Source: Typha latifolia (taxonomy: Eukaryota > Streptophyta > Magnoliopsida > Poales > Typhaceae). Taken from it: a stretch of DNA of 64,000 bases. The notes below the pieces were generated by a model. That model saw only the letters and a program-made list of their open reading frames with translations, was not told where the DNA came from and did no database searches. Positions within the stretch are counted from its first letter, which is position 1; each line of letters begins with the position of its first letter. Where the stretch lies: positions 11,481,188 to 11,545,187 of the forward strand of contig CM034101.1 in the NCBI GenBank assembly GCA_019914945.1, read 5' to 3'. Positions 32,801 through 44,957 of this stretch are shown here, in pieces. Made by a program: the position numbers and the translations under genes.

Positions 32801-33202
32801 TTCAAAGCTTTGATGTCTATGAGTTACATGGTAACTCACTTGTAGCAAGAATAATTGTTCTGGAAGTTGAGTCTGTATCTGGGATTCTGGAGCTGCCAGA
32901 GCAACTCTGATCTCCGATCTTATTTGCATTTCATAAGTTTTGCATTACATGCTGAAAATTAGGGGTGTGCTGCCAAATCATAAGGCTTAAATACGCTTTG
33001 TCCTCTTAAAAATCTACCAAAGAAATACTGTAATTTGTCCGACTATCTGTATTGAAAGATTGATTTTAGCCTTTCCTATTATTCCTCACATAATTGTATG
33101 ATCCTCTTCTCCAGTGTCAATATGGTATCTAGTCCTAAAGAGATCCGGCAAAGACTAGTGGAAGCGAGTAGAAAGACAACTTCCCTGGAGTCTGGATACT
33201 AG
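29838..33202 (+). CDS. CDT1: DNA replication licensing factor CDT1, seven exons
   Basis: CDT1 works with CDC6 and ORC in the nucleus to load MCM2-7 helicase at origins in G1 and is held in check by geminin-like inhibition and degradation. I infer exons 29838-30202, 30435-30554, 30688-30922, 31216-31896, 32274-32475, 32568-32658 and 33115-33202. All introns are GT-AG and phases close exactly, giving 1782 bp and 593 residues. Residues 1-120 are a basic, disordered tail with SP/TP sites and no PIP box that I can see. Residues ~122-300 are the CDT1 fold (YEILCEFFNSMESSIRLLRL, TYGHLAQLMYILPEAI, KPELQVIL, FLKEHPEGDDIPEEQLP). Residues ~300-465 form a linker with many SP/TP motifs (STPVRLMAATPEIQ), likely CDK targets. 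Residues ~468-580 are the C-terminal MCM-binding winged helix (LREKEMKSLVDKE, LDIIVLIYQSMKRSVMTKQE, DWISEKIACSGD, SSPKEIRQRLVEA). The ATG is the first in frame and fits the family start. Transcript evidence would settle the exon edges. Confidence 0.93.
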
Positions 33203-33735
33203 GAGCAACTTGAGGTCCATTATGCTTGTTGTTGCACAACATTTACCATAAAGAAACTGGAAGGAGGAAAAGGAAGAAGCAATTTACAAGCATTCACCGC
33301 TGTGAAAGTTCTAGATATCACTCAAGAGCTGGCAGCTAGTTCCTCCTACCCATTTTCTTTTTGGTGTGCTTCCATCGATTTGGGGAGGGGGTTACATTAT
33401 ATTCTCCTCCTTTGAATTGTATTTAGAGCTATCCTTGGAGATAGCTTTCTTTTAATATGGTTAGCTGGTGTAAATATATTCCAACCTTCTATTGATGCCT
33501 TAAAATTTGCTCATCAGAAATTCTGTTCAGATCTTATTGCCATGTTAGAAAATCCTTTCAGTACGAATTCAATAGTCCTGTGGCCAGTAACTTCCCATTT
33601 CATCCTGATAACATTTGACTACTGCGTACACCCCTAATATCTGTTAGTGATCACTAAAACCATATCTTTTTCCTCTCAAGGCTTGCAAATCTTCATGCAT
33701 CTACGTGTGAAAGTTGACACGAATAACACAATAAT
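33203..33735 (+). other. CDT1 3-prime flank, no other feature
   Basis: This stretch should hold the 3-prime UTR. I cannot place the polyadenylation site. No open frame of note. An ACACCCCTAA word near 33632-33641 is discussed in the findings. Confidence 0.5.
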
Positions 33736-33960
33736 ATTAAGCACAATTAACATCTAATCAAGTAATCAATACACCACAATAGGTATAACAAGTAACAATA
33801 AGCACAATTAACATATAATAAAGAAATTAGTAACAATAAGCACAATTAACATATAATAAAGAAATTAGTCCACCACAATAGGTACAATAAGTAATAAGTA
33901 AGCACAATTAACATCTAATCAAGTAATCAGTAAAATTAACATCTAATGAAGTAATCAATT
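33736..33960. repeat. Short tandem repeat, AAGCACAATTAACATMTAAT unit
   Basis: Five to six imperfect copies of a unit containing AAGCACAATTAACATCTAAT or AACATATAATAAAGAAATTAGT, some with CACCACAATAGGTA between them. It lies about 530 bp downstream of the CDT1 stop. Confidence 0.75.
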
Positions 33961-34659
33961 CTATAACCTGAGATATATGCTCTATAGTAGCGATAGTAAA
34001 GGCTTGGTAGACTGCAGCGTGAGGTGGAAGATTCTAGTGGGAGGAGTAAAGAAGAAGGTTTCGGTTGACTTATGAGGAAGATGAGGGCAATAGGCGAGTT
34101 GAGGCATGCGGTAGGCAAGTTAAGGGCGGCGACGTGGGGAGCTGAGGTTAGCGGCATGGGGAGATGAGGGCGGTGACATGGGGAACAACCAACGTGAGGA
34201 AGACCGGTGGAGGTGAGATGAGTCGGTGTGAGGGTCAGGCATTGAGAGTGAGAGATTAAGGTCGGGTTAGGTTTAGTGTTTAGTTTATATAGTAAGGCTT
34301 GGTTTGTTGGCATGTTGACCCAACCTGACCTGACTCGATTCGTTCACTTAAATGGGTTAAACGAGTCAATTATTTAAATCTGAACATGACCCAATTATTA
34401 ATCAGATTAGACATGTTGACCTATTTATCACCCAAATATGATTATTAATCAGGATTTGTTTATGAATATCAGGCTCAAGCTTGCTGATTACCTTCCTAAC
34501 TCCCAACAAGACTTCACTATTATTATTGACATTTGTAGATAATTAAAATCTTGGATTAAAAAATACCCTATAGAAATTTAAAATTTATAAAAATTCAAGT
34601 TTTTAAATATTCATAAATAAAAGTAAATTAGTAAATTAAAACTTAAAACTTAAAAATAA
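33961..34659. other. 3-prime side of a decayed hAT element
   Basis: Non-coding text with GACCCAACCTGACCTGACTCG and AATGGGTTAAACGAGTCAATTA near 34315-34380, in the style of subterminal repeats of plant hAT elements. It lies downstream of the - strand transposase relic. I cannot define a terminal repeat or target duplication. Confidence 0.4.
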
Positions 34660-36330
34660 GCCTACCAGCGGCGTGTATATATCTATGTAGTTGTTTGTTC
34701 CATCTAGAATCAATTATTTTCCACCACTTCCTATAACTTTAGCCTATATTTTTTTTATTGATTCTTTTACTATGTCCATTGCCTCATATAAGAAACTATC
34801 TCAGACTTGTCATCACTGTCTACAAGTCTTAATACTTTTGAAGAGCCATATTTTTCAAAATGCATTTCGAAGAGCCATATTTTTCAAAGTTTCACCTAAA
34901 GATTTATTTTTAGGTTTCATATTCTTAATTTTTATAGACTACTCATGTGATGTAAATATCCACATAATATCATCCTTGTAGCATATGATTCTCTTCAAGG
35001 ATAAAAAATATGTGACAAATCTAGTGACGCCGGGTCTGATGATCTCTCTACCACCAGTCATCTGCTTGAGTAAATTAAGAATCCAACCATGGTTATATAT
35101 AAAATTTATCAACCTCTGACCTTCATATATAATTATCTCAATTTCAGGCTCTTTTGTAATATCCTCTAACATTATATCAATACAATGTGCAGCACATGAC
35201 GTCCAATATAAATGAGGTCTTTTTATCATAAGTAAATTTCCAGCATCTTTATAATTGGCCTCATTATCAGTAACCACTTGGAATATTCTTTTTTCATCGA
35301 TTTCTTATACCACCTCATCCATCAACTAACAAATATAATCTGCACTTTTAAAATGAGCAGTAGCATTCACAGACTTCAGAAATATTATCCCCATGCCAAA
35401 GTACACTAAGAAATTAATTATATTTCTTCTGTTTTGTGTACTTCACCCATCACACATCAGTGTATAACCAAATTCATCCCAATACTATTTAAATGTCTCA
35501 ATGTAAGTATGAAGCTTATCTACTTTCGAGTCAAGATATTTAGTAGCAATATCATTTGAACTAGGAGGCGAAACACAGGCTCTACTAATTGTATAGCATC
35601 CACCATAGTATGATCATAAGGACTATTAGCTAAATTGAAAGGAATATGGTTGTAGAAAAAAAATTTAGAGATAACCCTACCAATGTATTTCTTTGCATTT
35701 TTAATTCCTTTAGGAGCTATCTTGATGGAAGTCTATGTACGACCCCTTTTTTATGAAGATATATATCCATTGTTCTAATATTTTTAGACTCTCCTATAAC
35801 ACTAGAAGTCATATGGGTAGAACTACTGCCCCTATATTCTCTCTCTCTATGTATATTAATTGATCTAGATATCTGAAAGTTATCACCAATACTTCTTCTC
35901 ATCTCTTCCTCTTCTCTATACATATTTCTACTTTCTTTCATTGCCCTCCTCATTCTCCCTATTCTACTCATTGCTATCATCATCAATGGGTACAGGATTA
36001 TGCATCAATTTTTCACGAACCATTGACTCTCTTTGTTGTGTAGATCATTTATCCTTCTTTTTGCCAATTAAATGAGCCAATATCTGCTTTCTAACTTCCA
36101 AGAATACTTGAGTGCAAGCTGCTACATTTCCTTGTCTTTTAGCTAAATGTTCTTTCAAACGGCTAATACCACCACTCATTTTCTTTCCACACCAGTTGCA
36201 TTTAACACGTCTTTTATCTTGCCCAATACTGCTGCAATGTTGCCACCCAATGTCGGTATCATATGACTTCTTTTTTGGAGCTATTAATATTTTAACTCTG
36301 TAACTAAAAAAGTATAAAAAAATCAAAATA
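34660..36330 (-). pseudogene. hAT transposase relic (BED finger, DUF659 type)
   Basis: On the - strand, 36326-36045 holds a BED-type zinc finger: CNWCGKKMSGGISRLKEHLA. A low-complexity basic stretch follows (35986-35717), typical of this family. From 35277 MVTDNEANYKDAGNLLMIKR carries a catalytic Asp block, then YWTSCAAHCIDIMLEDI and GREIIRPGVTRFVTYFLSL. Downstream, in other frames, YEAMDIVKES and the RWNKQLHRYIHAAG region appear near 34780-34664. Several stops and shifts are present and the C-terminal dimerisation domain is missing. It belongs to a different hAT branch from the element at 5548-9895. Confidence 0.82.
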
Positions 36331-36451
36331 AAATATAAAATAATTTAAATTTTATGAAAATAAAACCCTCTCAATTTTTTCCTATTTTTTCTTTACTTCT
36401 TTCTAATTTTTAGTTTCCACCCCTCTCAGCCTGTCAACTCTCAAGTTCTCA

Positions 36452-36535
36452 GTAGCAGCAGGGTGCTGCTGGTTGCTGGAGGTGCTGAGCAGCATAAGCA
36501 ACAACAGCAGCACCTGCTGCAGCAGCAGCTGCTAC
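36452..36535. repeat. CAG/CTG microsatellite
   Basis: Imperfect run of CAG and CTG triplets in the region upstream of the second hAT transposase. Confidence 0.8.
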
Positions 36536-36599
36536 TTCACCATAACAGCACCTACCTACTGCTAAGCAGTAATAGGTGCACAATGAAAAAAGAACGAAA

Positions 36600-37539
36600 G
36601 AAAGAAAGGAATTAGAAACTGAAAAAAATCTCACCCGAGGTTGTTGGATCTTCGTCGGAAAACATCACTGGAGGTCGAGGTCACCGAAAATCTATTCAGT
36701 CGCTAGTGAGAAAGAGACCCGTGAGAAAAAGAGAAAGAAATAAAAGAGAGAGAAAAGGGAGAAAGAGAGGTAGATGGGTGGGGGAACATCAATTAAGGCC
36801 GATCCCGGCTGAAATGGATCGAGTTTCGGTCGTTTCGGCCGAAACTAGCCCACTATCCGACCATCACTACCCAAGTACCACAATCAACACAATTGCCTTA
36901 ATTTTTATCACCATTATCGCCACTAACAGCTTCACTCAAGCACTATCACCACCATCACCATAATTACAGTGCCCACTACCTAACCAACACTATTACTACC
37001 TCTTATTTTAGAATAATATAGCTAAACATCATAATAACCTCATTATAGAATACAAATACATCTTACATCTTAACCATACATTAACTTAATTATTAGTTTA
37101 CTCCTAATATCTATCTCATCAACCTACTTAATATCATATTAAAGGATATTTACGGTAATTTCATAAAAAATAAAATATCTTTATTTATTTTTTTTTTCTT
37201 TTACTTTATATTACATTAAAGGTAATTATTATATCACAATACAAGTGAAGATAAGATAATTATTAGAATAAATATTTTATTTTGAGAATAATAAAGAGGA
37301 ATATAATATATATTCTAAAATCGACGTTAGTCATAAAATAAATGAGGCCTAAAGAATTTTACCATTATGCGCGTATATTCTATCTATTATTATTGAAAAA
37401 TGGTTGCATCACTCGGTTTGTGGAATAATATGATTAAAAAAATCTTTTGTGTAAATACACAATATGTATTAAAATAATTTAAGAATTTTTTTAAAATTTT
37501 TTTGTAAGTTACTATAGGAATTGAAAAAAAAAACATAAT
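36600..37539. other. No recognisable gene
   Basis: A purine-rich tract (36700-36775), a short palindromic word around TTTCGGTCGTTTCGGCCGAAA (36824-36846), then AT-rich text. No coding frame or repeat family that I can name. The upstream end of the second hAT element may lie here. Confidence 0.45.
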
Positions 37540-38760
37540 TACATAAGATGCATCACTTTTAAAATATGTTACTGCGAATCACTTATTTAATTTGTGTGCA
37601 CCGTTTATTTAAAAGATGTACACCGCTATGTCAATCAATGTTCTATTAAAGTATAAAAATATGTTAGTCAATTTTCTTTTAAAATATCATTATAGTGTGC
37701 ATTATTTATTCAATTTATAGGCATAACTTTTCAAAAGGTGTATATTAATTCTTAGAATATATATTGAGTTGAAAATATGTCAATCAATCTTTTATTAAAA
37801 TATTACTTTTATTGTACATTACTTATATAATTTGTATGCATCATCTATTTAAAAAGAGTATCGATTTTAGAATATCTGTATAGATATGAAAATATGTTAT
37901 TCAATTTTCTTCTTAAAATATCATTGTCACTATGCATTATTTATTTAATTTATGGGAACCACTTATTCAAAATATGTATATTTATTTTCAAACTATATGC
38001 ATTAAGTTGAAAATATCTCAGTCAATCTTCTATTAAAATATTATTTGTAGTGTGCATAACTTATTCAATTTTATACACTGTTTATTCAACGGAGTTCATC
38101 GTTTTAAGAATATGTGCGTCTAATTGAATATATGTGAGTCAATCTTCTTTTGAAGTATCACTTTATTGTGCATTACTTATTCAAATTTTAAGAATATATG
38201 CATCGATTTGAAAATATATTGGTCAATTTTCTACTTAAATATCAATGTGTGCATCACTTTTTAAAATATGTCATCGACTTAAAAATATTTCAATCAAACA
38301 TCTATTTTAAATATTAGTTTTAGTATACATTACATATTCAATTTGTGTGTCTAATAATTAGTCGTATGTTAAAGTATTAATTTTAGTGTGCATCATTTAT
38401 TTAATTAATGTACACAATCTATTCACAACATGTGTGCTTTTTAGAATATGTACATTGATTTGTAAATCTGTCATTAAAATCTCTAGTTTCAGTGTGCATC
38501 ACATAATCAATTTGTATACATTGGTTGTTCAAAAAATTTGTATCACATTTCAGAATATGCACATCAACCAGAAAATATAACACTTAATTATATGTTAAAA
38601 GTATTATTTTTAGTGTGTATCTCTTATTCAATTTATAATCACTATTTGTTCAAAATGTGTATCGTAAGTTATCATTATGTGTATTCAACAAATATTTTGT
38701 CTAGCAGTTTCAGTGATTACAAAATAATTTTCTATCAACGATTATAATAAATATTTTATC
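37540..38760. repeat. Decayed AT-rich tandem repeat, unit ~115-120 bp
   Basis: The phrases GTGTGCATTACTTATTCAATTT, ATGCATCGATTTGAAAATATG and GTCAATCTTCTATTAAAATATTA recur in the same order about ten times. The third phrase is seen near 37632, 37662, 37777, 37899, 38018, 38137, 38220 and 38290, mostly about 120 bp apart with some short units. Divergence between copies is high, indicating an old array. Confidence 0.75.
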
Positions 38761-39269
38761 ACGAAATACATTATTGTGTCAATTATTATAAGAAACATAC
38801 TTATCTCATCGTACGGCCATATAACTATAATAATAAATATGTTCCAATAACTTGACAGTACCGATGATCACCCTTATGTTCACCTAACATACAACTATAT
38901 ATTAGTAATCATCACAAAATATTACTATTATTTTAACAAATGTGTACCAATTACCACAAATATCTAACATGCAATCATGTCACAATGATCACAATAGTAC
39001 CAAAATAATAACACCATTTTTTTCATAAATCTCATTAACTACAAAACAAAACACTTCCAATACTTACAAATATTTTACAAAATTTCAATTTATTGGTTTG
39101 CACAAGATGCGTTATTTGTTGTAGAGCAATGTCATTCTAAAATCACATTTTAAACAACTTTTGCAAATTTTTAGTGAGTGGTTTCGCCAACCTAATCTTG
39201 CATACAATATATTAGTTAGCATAGTTTAACCCAATGCATGCTAACTCTATATATCTCCACTTTGACTAT
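38761..39269. other. No recognisable feature
   Basis: AT-rich sequence with no open frame or repeat that I recognise. Confidence 0.5.
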
Positions 39270-40871
39270 TTGTCATGCCTGAAATTAGGCTCACTAGCCA
39301 TCACTCGTACTTGTTCAATAGATGTCGGAAGGGAGGTTAAACCCTAACGATAGAATCACTTGTCCATTACTCGACAAATTGCTGAATGATTGTTCATCAA
39401 TACAAACTAAAGATTTTAGTTGTAGGCCTATCATCATAAGTCAACATCGCACCTTGATACTTGCATCGTTTGTGTGAAAAATTATGAGCCACCATTTAAG
39501 AACACTCTTACTATATGTCATCGGGTAACGCTAGGTTTGCATCATCTTATCTTCAATATCTATTTTCAATGCCCTAAAAGGCTTTACTCTTATCGGTCAC
39601 AATATAATATATTTCTAGCGAATGATTTGCGTAATTATCTAGAATCTATAGATTGATGCCTTAAGCATCTGCCCTATCATATAATAATATAATATAATTT
39701 TCTCATCCTTACCCTAGTTGATTATCGGGACATAGAGATCACCCTCTTCATTCTAGTGCATATGTGCTAGTGACATATTATTATGCAGCACAATAAAAAT
39801 AATGAAAGCATCCTCATCATGGCATAATATGTGGTATCATACATGAGTGTATTAATAAATATGCATTAACACATCTGATCAAATAATAACAATAAGGGCA
39901 GATAGTACACTTGCCTAGATATATTAAATTTCCTAGTGTTAAAAATGCCTTGATATAAAATGGGTTCACTCGGAGGTTCACATTGGTTTCTGGAAGGTTT
40001 GTGACAAAGATGCTGAATTAATATCATATTCATCATTTATCCATCCCTAATGAAGAAAGCCCAAAAAGGGCTTGGGCTGGAGCCAACTTTGGCCCACAAC
40101 GGCTTGGGCCGACGTAGTTTGCAGCTCTCTTCTGCTGGGCTCGAGCTAGCTAGCCTATCACCCAAATAGATAAAGGCCAGAAAAGGATAGCTCAACCCGA
40201 AAGGGCTCACTTAGCCTATCCAACCCGTACTAGAGCTTGGGATCACCCAGCCCAACAAACAACCAAGAAAGGGGGAGGAAATGACCACCTTTCTTCTTCC
40301 TCATCACTCTCACCCACGTCGAGAGAGGTTCAATGCCGACAACCTCTTATCATCAAACAACTAAGGGGCAATGATCGAAGGCCACCAATAGAGGTGACTG
40401 TAGTTCGCCAAGGTTACGATGACCACAACATACAATAATTACAAAACTAAAACACTGAAAATAATAAAAGAGCCTACAAACCACCATAAGTCTCTGAATA
40501 AAAATTACATGCTGAAAAAAAGATACAAGGGGACAAACATGCCCGTCACAACTTACTACAAATTTAATAATAAAAGAGGCCTACCGCCTCATAGGTGAGC
40601 TGCTACAAAGCTTCCATGATCATAGTTAATCTGCATATGTGCATCAATATATTAAATGTAGATGAGCCTAATGCTCAAGAAGTTGATCAATAACATGGTA
40701 AAATGTACAAAAATGACATAGCATATCAAATTTATATATTTATACCCAACATGACAAGTGCATGGAACACATCAATATCATATTACCATTATGATAAGAA
40801 GACACGCGCAGTAAGCCCCACGAATAGCATGCTTAATAATCTTGGATCTACATACTAGATCATAAATATGG
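39270..40871 (-). repeat. Gypsy LTR remnant(s), decayed
   Basis: 39345-39450 aligns by eye with 27510-27625 of the solo LTR (phrases CAAATTGCTGAATGATTG, CTAAAGATTTTAGTTGTAGGCC, CAACATCGCACC), in the same orientation. The block at 40070-40330 has the GGGCTTGGGCTGG-type words and the purine-rich tract expected in that LTR. Part of it (39736-39790) is also related to 43619-43680. The borders cannot be fixed. Confidence 0.5.
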
Positions 40872-43563
40872 TGTCATGAACTTATACTTTTTTAGTGTTT
40901 TGGCAAGTCCGTGCAACACTTCAACCTCTTTGCAAGATAAAGTAAGTCTTGAAGTAAAGTCAATATAAAAGTAAGAAAGGCAAAATGGCCTTCACTAATA
41001 CTTAGATAAAAGCTTTCTTGATAAAATCTCAATTCTTTTTATTTAGTCAAACTTTAGATGCCTTTACAAATAGTGGGCTTAAGCCCTTATATAGGAAGAA
41101 AATTTAGCCACCCTAACAAATATCTTTCCTAGATATTTAGAGAATGGATAAAATGAAGAGGTGTTGTCTTTTGCCTTTATAGATCCAACAGTGGATAAGC
41201 TTGAGGTTTGTCCAATAGTAAATAAGCTCGAGTTGCCTAATTATTGTAATGTTCTTTGGGTCTAGATTAGCTATTTATATTGTTGATGTCTTTGGCATTA
41301 CATTCAACCAAAATATCGACAGGGCATCACATTCTTCCTAACCTAATGCGCGACTGTCTCGGTTACACGCTAATAGATTTTTAGCTACACCCGCGTCGCT
41401 TTATTGCCATTGGTGTCTTGTGCATCTCGGCATTTGTTGTTTCGCACAACACATGGCATGACTTTGTTCAAGATCCTCACTGCTCTAATATATGGTATTG
41501 GCATGACTCTGATGGCAATAAGGAGCTCCAAATTGACGATGTGTTGGAAGTCATCAAGGTTTGTCACCGTTATGTTGGTCTGCTTTTTTCATGTGCCAAG
41601 TTGGATTTAGACGCCTTTGGCCATGCCTAAGACTGAGCAAGACTTGGAGTTTATAACTTTCACTTTGTTGTTCCCTTTATCTAACTTGAGGCCAAGTCTT
41701 TTGGCATCCGCAACTGGCATGAAGTTGTGGGTTACCTTAGTGTCGATCATCGCTCGAGTGACTTCACTATTTACCTTCACATTGATGTATATTAATCCCT
41801 TCTCTTCAAGGGGCTTGCCATCCCAAATCTGTCCTTAGATGGCACTGATGAGTTAAATGGCTCTAATCATTTTGTTATTGTCGCCGTCCTCTTCCTCTGC
41901 GAGTTAGATAGCATGTAATTTCTTTCAATTTGGGCAACTGCATGCTCAATAGTTATTTCTACAAACATAGGATGATATGTCGACCCTTAGTTATGTCCTT
42001 CAAAGGTTTTCTTGGCACCTTCTTTGCAGGCTTCTTGGTTGCCATTACCATTGCCATTGCCAAAGGTCAACCATTTTGGCTTCACAACTTGGTCGTTTCT
42101 CCGCTCATACTCAGGCAACTTTTCAGTAGTGGAGATGGCAAGATTAAGGTCATTAACATTTTTGGCCACCAAACTTATTGACGCCCATGGCTATAATCCA
42201 TCAAGGAAGAAGAATATGCGATCACCTTCTGATATGTTTGAGATAGATAGCATCAAATGGGTGAATTCCATGATGTATTCAGCAAGAGTTTCGCTATGCT
42301 TCAGCCTCCGCAAGTCCTTTCGGGCTAAGAACTCTACATTTTTGGGGTAGAACTGTGCCTTCAGCTCGTGCTTCAAGTCCACCCAAGAGTTAATATAGCA
42401 AAGTCCCTTCTCGATCTGTACCAATTGTCGATGCCACCATAGCATGACATCATTAGTGAAGTATATGAATGTGGTTTAGACCTCCTCAATCTTGTCCTCA
42501 AGTCACAAAGCCTTAAGATACCATTCTATGCCCCAAAGGAAGTTCTCAACTTCCTCCGTGTCATGCATGCCATTGAACCCTCGCGGCTCGAAGATGCGCG
42601 GCCTAGGTGTGCTCTTTGCAACATCACCTTCATATGTGACAGCCCTCTTAAGATTTACTCTCAACTTGAGATCGTCGACCTCGTCAACTTTGGACTAAAG
42701 CCCTTCATAGAAGGTTGCATTGGCAACTTTCTCATTCTTTCGACGATCAATCTTTGCCTTGAACTCACAAAATTGAGACTTGAAGAAATCCATCGCTGTT
42801 TGGACGTTTTCTTCCACCGCGCGGATATTGATTGATGTTGGGATTCTCCAACATCTCAAATCGGTCGTTGATGCACGTGAAGGAGCTCTCAAGTGCCAAC
42901 ATGCAACTCTCTACGGGCACAAACTCCCTTAGAGGCTCCTTGCTTTGTTGCGCTTGGGGTGCTTCTTCTTCTTAGGCATGATGTCGACGATTGCGGCTTT
43001 ACAAGACGACATTGCAGTAGCACTTTGTTGATCGCAATAGCACATAGTCGGTTGCAGCAATACTTCGACGATCAACTCTGATACCACTTGTCATGGACTT
43101 ATACTTTTTCAACGTTTTGGCAAGTCTGTAAGGCACTTCAACTTCTTCGCAAAATGAAGTAAGACTTGAAGTAAAGTCAGTATAGAAGTAAGAAAGGAAA
43201 AAGAGCCTTCACTAACACTTAGAGAAATTTTTTTCTTAAGGAAGTCTCATTTCTTTTCATTTACTCAAATTTTAGATATCTTCAGAAGTAGTGTATTTAA
43301 GCCCTTATATAGGAAAAAAAAAGTTAGCTACTAAGTTACCCTAATAAATATCTTTCCTAGATATTTAGAAGGGAATGGAGAAGATCAAATATGTGTTGTC
43401 TTTTGTCCTCATTGATCTAGCAGTAGATAAGCTTGAGGCCTATCCAGTAGTGGATAAGCTTGAGGCGCCTAATTATCATAGTATCCCTCAGGCTCAGCTT
43501 AGCTATTTGTATTGCTGATGTCTTTGGCATTGCGATTTCAACTAAAATATTGATAGGGCTTCA
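40872..43563 (-). mobile_element. Small gypsy element with only gag and protease, two LTRs
   Basis: Direct repeats at 40872-41329 (458 bp) and 43089-43563 (475 bp) are clearly related along their whole length. Both start TGTCATG, end in CA and share AAGCCCTTATATAGGA. On the - strand a tRNA-Met primer site (GTGGTATCAGAG, near 43078-43088) follows the right LTR. A purine tract (AGGAAGAATG) precedes the left LTR. Flanks are TATGG (40867-40871) and TATTG (43564-43568), a 5-bp duplication with one mismatch. The 1.76-kb interior holds only decayed gag and protease text. Confidence 0.8.
41340..43080 (-). pseudogene. Gag-protease of the small gypsy element
   Basis: The - strand gag core at 42445-42191 has MLWWHRQLVQIEKGL, LKHELKAQFYPKNVEFLARKD and LAEYIMEFTHLMLSI, the retrotransposon gag domain. 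It is followed by LAISTTEKLPEYERR at 42150-42090, an Ala/Glu-type segment before the nucleocapsid. At 41567-41385 the text LDDFQHIVNLELLI and AIRVMPIPYIRAV corresponds to the flap and C-terminal part of the gypsy protease (VLGMEFL-like). No RT, RNase H or integrase is present. Multiple stops and shifts make it dead. Confidence 0.75.
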
Positions 43564-44117
43564 TATTGGGCTCTATTAAAAAAATACTTTTTTGCCTATT
43601 ACCCTGTACTGTCAAGATGTAGAGATCACACCCCTCAAGATAATGAACATGTGCTAGCATCATGCTATTATGTAACCAAAATAAGTGCGAACTAAGCCTA
43701 GCTAGCCCATCCTACCGAGGGCTTGGCAGGGCTATGCAGTAAAGCCCAAGTAGTTTTCCTCCTTCGGGTCGCTAGCTAGGAAGGATAGATAAGAGAGGAA
43801 AGGGAAAGATGAGAGGAAGGTCGCCACATTCCAAGGAGGAGGACGACAATGAACGACCAAATGCTTGGACACACCACTAGAATGACATTGGAGAGAAAGG
43901 TAGAGTGCTTATAGGGGTTTTCATCGAGGTTGGACTAGCGATAGTGACACTAAGGGGAGGGAGGTTAGCATTATATTTTTCTCACTTGTTGCTTCCTTCA
44001 GATGTGGAGGGTTGAGAAGCTCCATTGAGAAAGAGAGGAATGGGGGGAAGAAAATGGTTTAGAGACTAGAAAAAATTAATAAAAAAGGCAGATGAGGGAG
44101 ATTGCATCCTCGTGCTT
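43564..44117 (-). repeat. Gypsy LTR remnant, right flank of the small element
   Basis: ACCCTGTACTGTCAAGATGTAGAGATCAC (43603 onward) is related to 39716-39745, and the GGCTTGGCAGGGC and purine-rich stretches fit the LTR remnant on the left side. The small element therefore seems to have landed in an older LTR. Confidence 0.45.
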
Positions 44118-44170
44118 TTTTATTTATTTAACGAGCTAAAATCAGCTAGAAATAGCAAAAGGAGACCTGC

Positions 44171-44813
44171 CTAGGACTCTCTATCCTGGTGGAGGATGGC
44201 CTCAAGCTCCTCTGGCAGAGGGGATGCACTCCCCCAGCTTACACGATTGGTTACTTTCCTCCCTAGTTTCACAACCCAATCCGGCGCTCTATTACAATCG
44301 CGTGATGCATAGCAAAAATCAACATCACTGAACTCTCTCATTAGTCGTCGACAGTCGGCAATGATACCCCTGATCGCCCAAGGAACTGCTCTCTCCCCTT
44401 TTAGAAACAACACTAACTCTGCTGTGTCCAACTCGATAATGGCCTTAACCTCCTTGCCTCTCCCCTCCCGGAGACCCAACAACACAGCTCGCACCTCACA
44501 AAGGATAGGCCCCGTCTTTAGCTGTGGCTTCCGCAACCGCACCAATTAACTGTCCAGCTTCTTTTATGATAATCACACCCACTCCACCTTGATACTCAGT
44601 GGCCTCTATTGCGCCGTCAATATTAATCTTGATCCATCCCGTCGATGGTGGTTTCCATCTCCCGTCATGGACTGGCTTACAAGGCTTCAGATATCGCTTA
44701 TCCTTCCTACTGTACTCCGTCACCAGCTGAACAACTCTTACAGCCGTGAGCTCAGGACTTGCCATCCAACCTTCAAATATCCTATCATTCCTTGCTTTCC
44801 ACAACATCCGCAT
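44171..44813 (-). pseudogene. LINE RNase H domain
   Basis: TGWIKINIDGAIEATEYQGG begins the domain near 44660 (first Asp). After a frame change near 44520 it continues with CEVRAVLLGLREG, KAIIELDTAELVLF (Glu/Asp block) and CNRAPDWVVKLGR, ending in HQDRES before a stop at 44171. This is the 3-prime end of ORF2. A single frameshift separates the two halves. Confidence 0.88.
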
Positions 44814-44957
44814 GGTTGACGCGATGGCTGCTTTGAGGAGGAGTTCCGCCTCCTTGTCCGCATGCCAGCATGTCAGGAGCTAATCCTCATCGATCTTGCA
44901 ACCAATCTAGCCACCTACCTTAATTAGGTTTCCAAAACAGTCCCACGTAGACTCGAC

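Noticed and set aside
32614..32910. Open frame overlapping the end of the CDT1 gene
   Set aside because: It is mostly intron 6 of CDT1 read through. The exon 6 donor at 32659 and acceptor at 33113 give a better, in-phase model.
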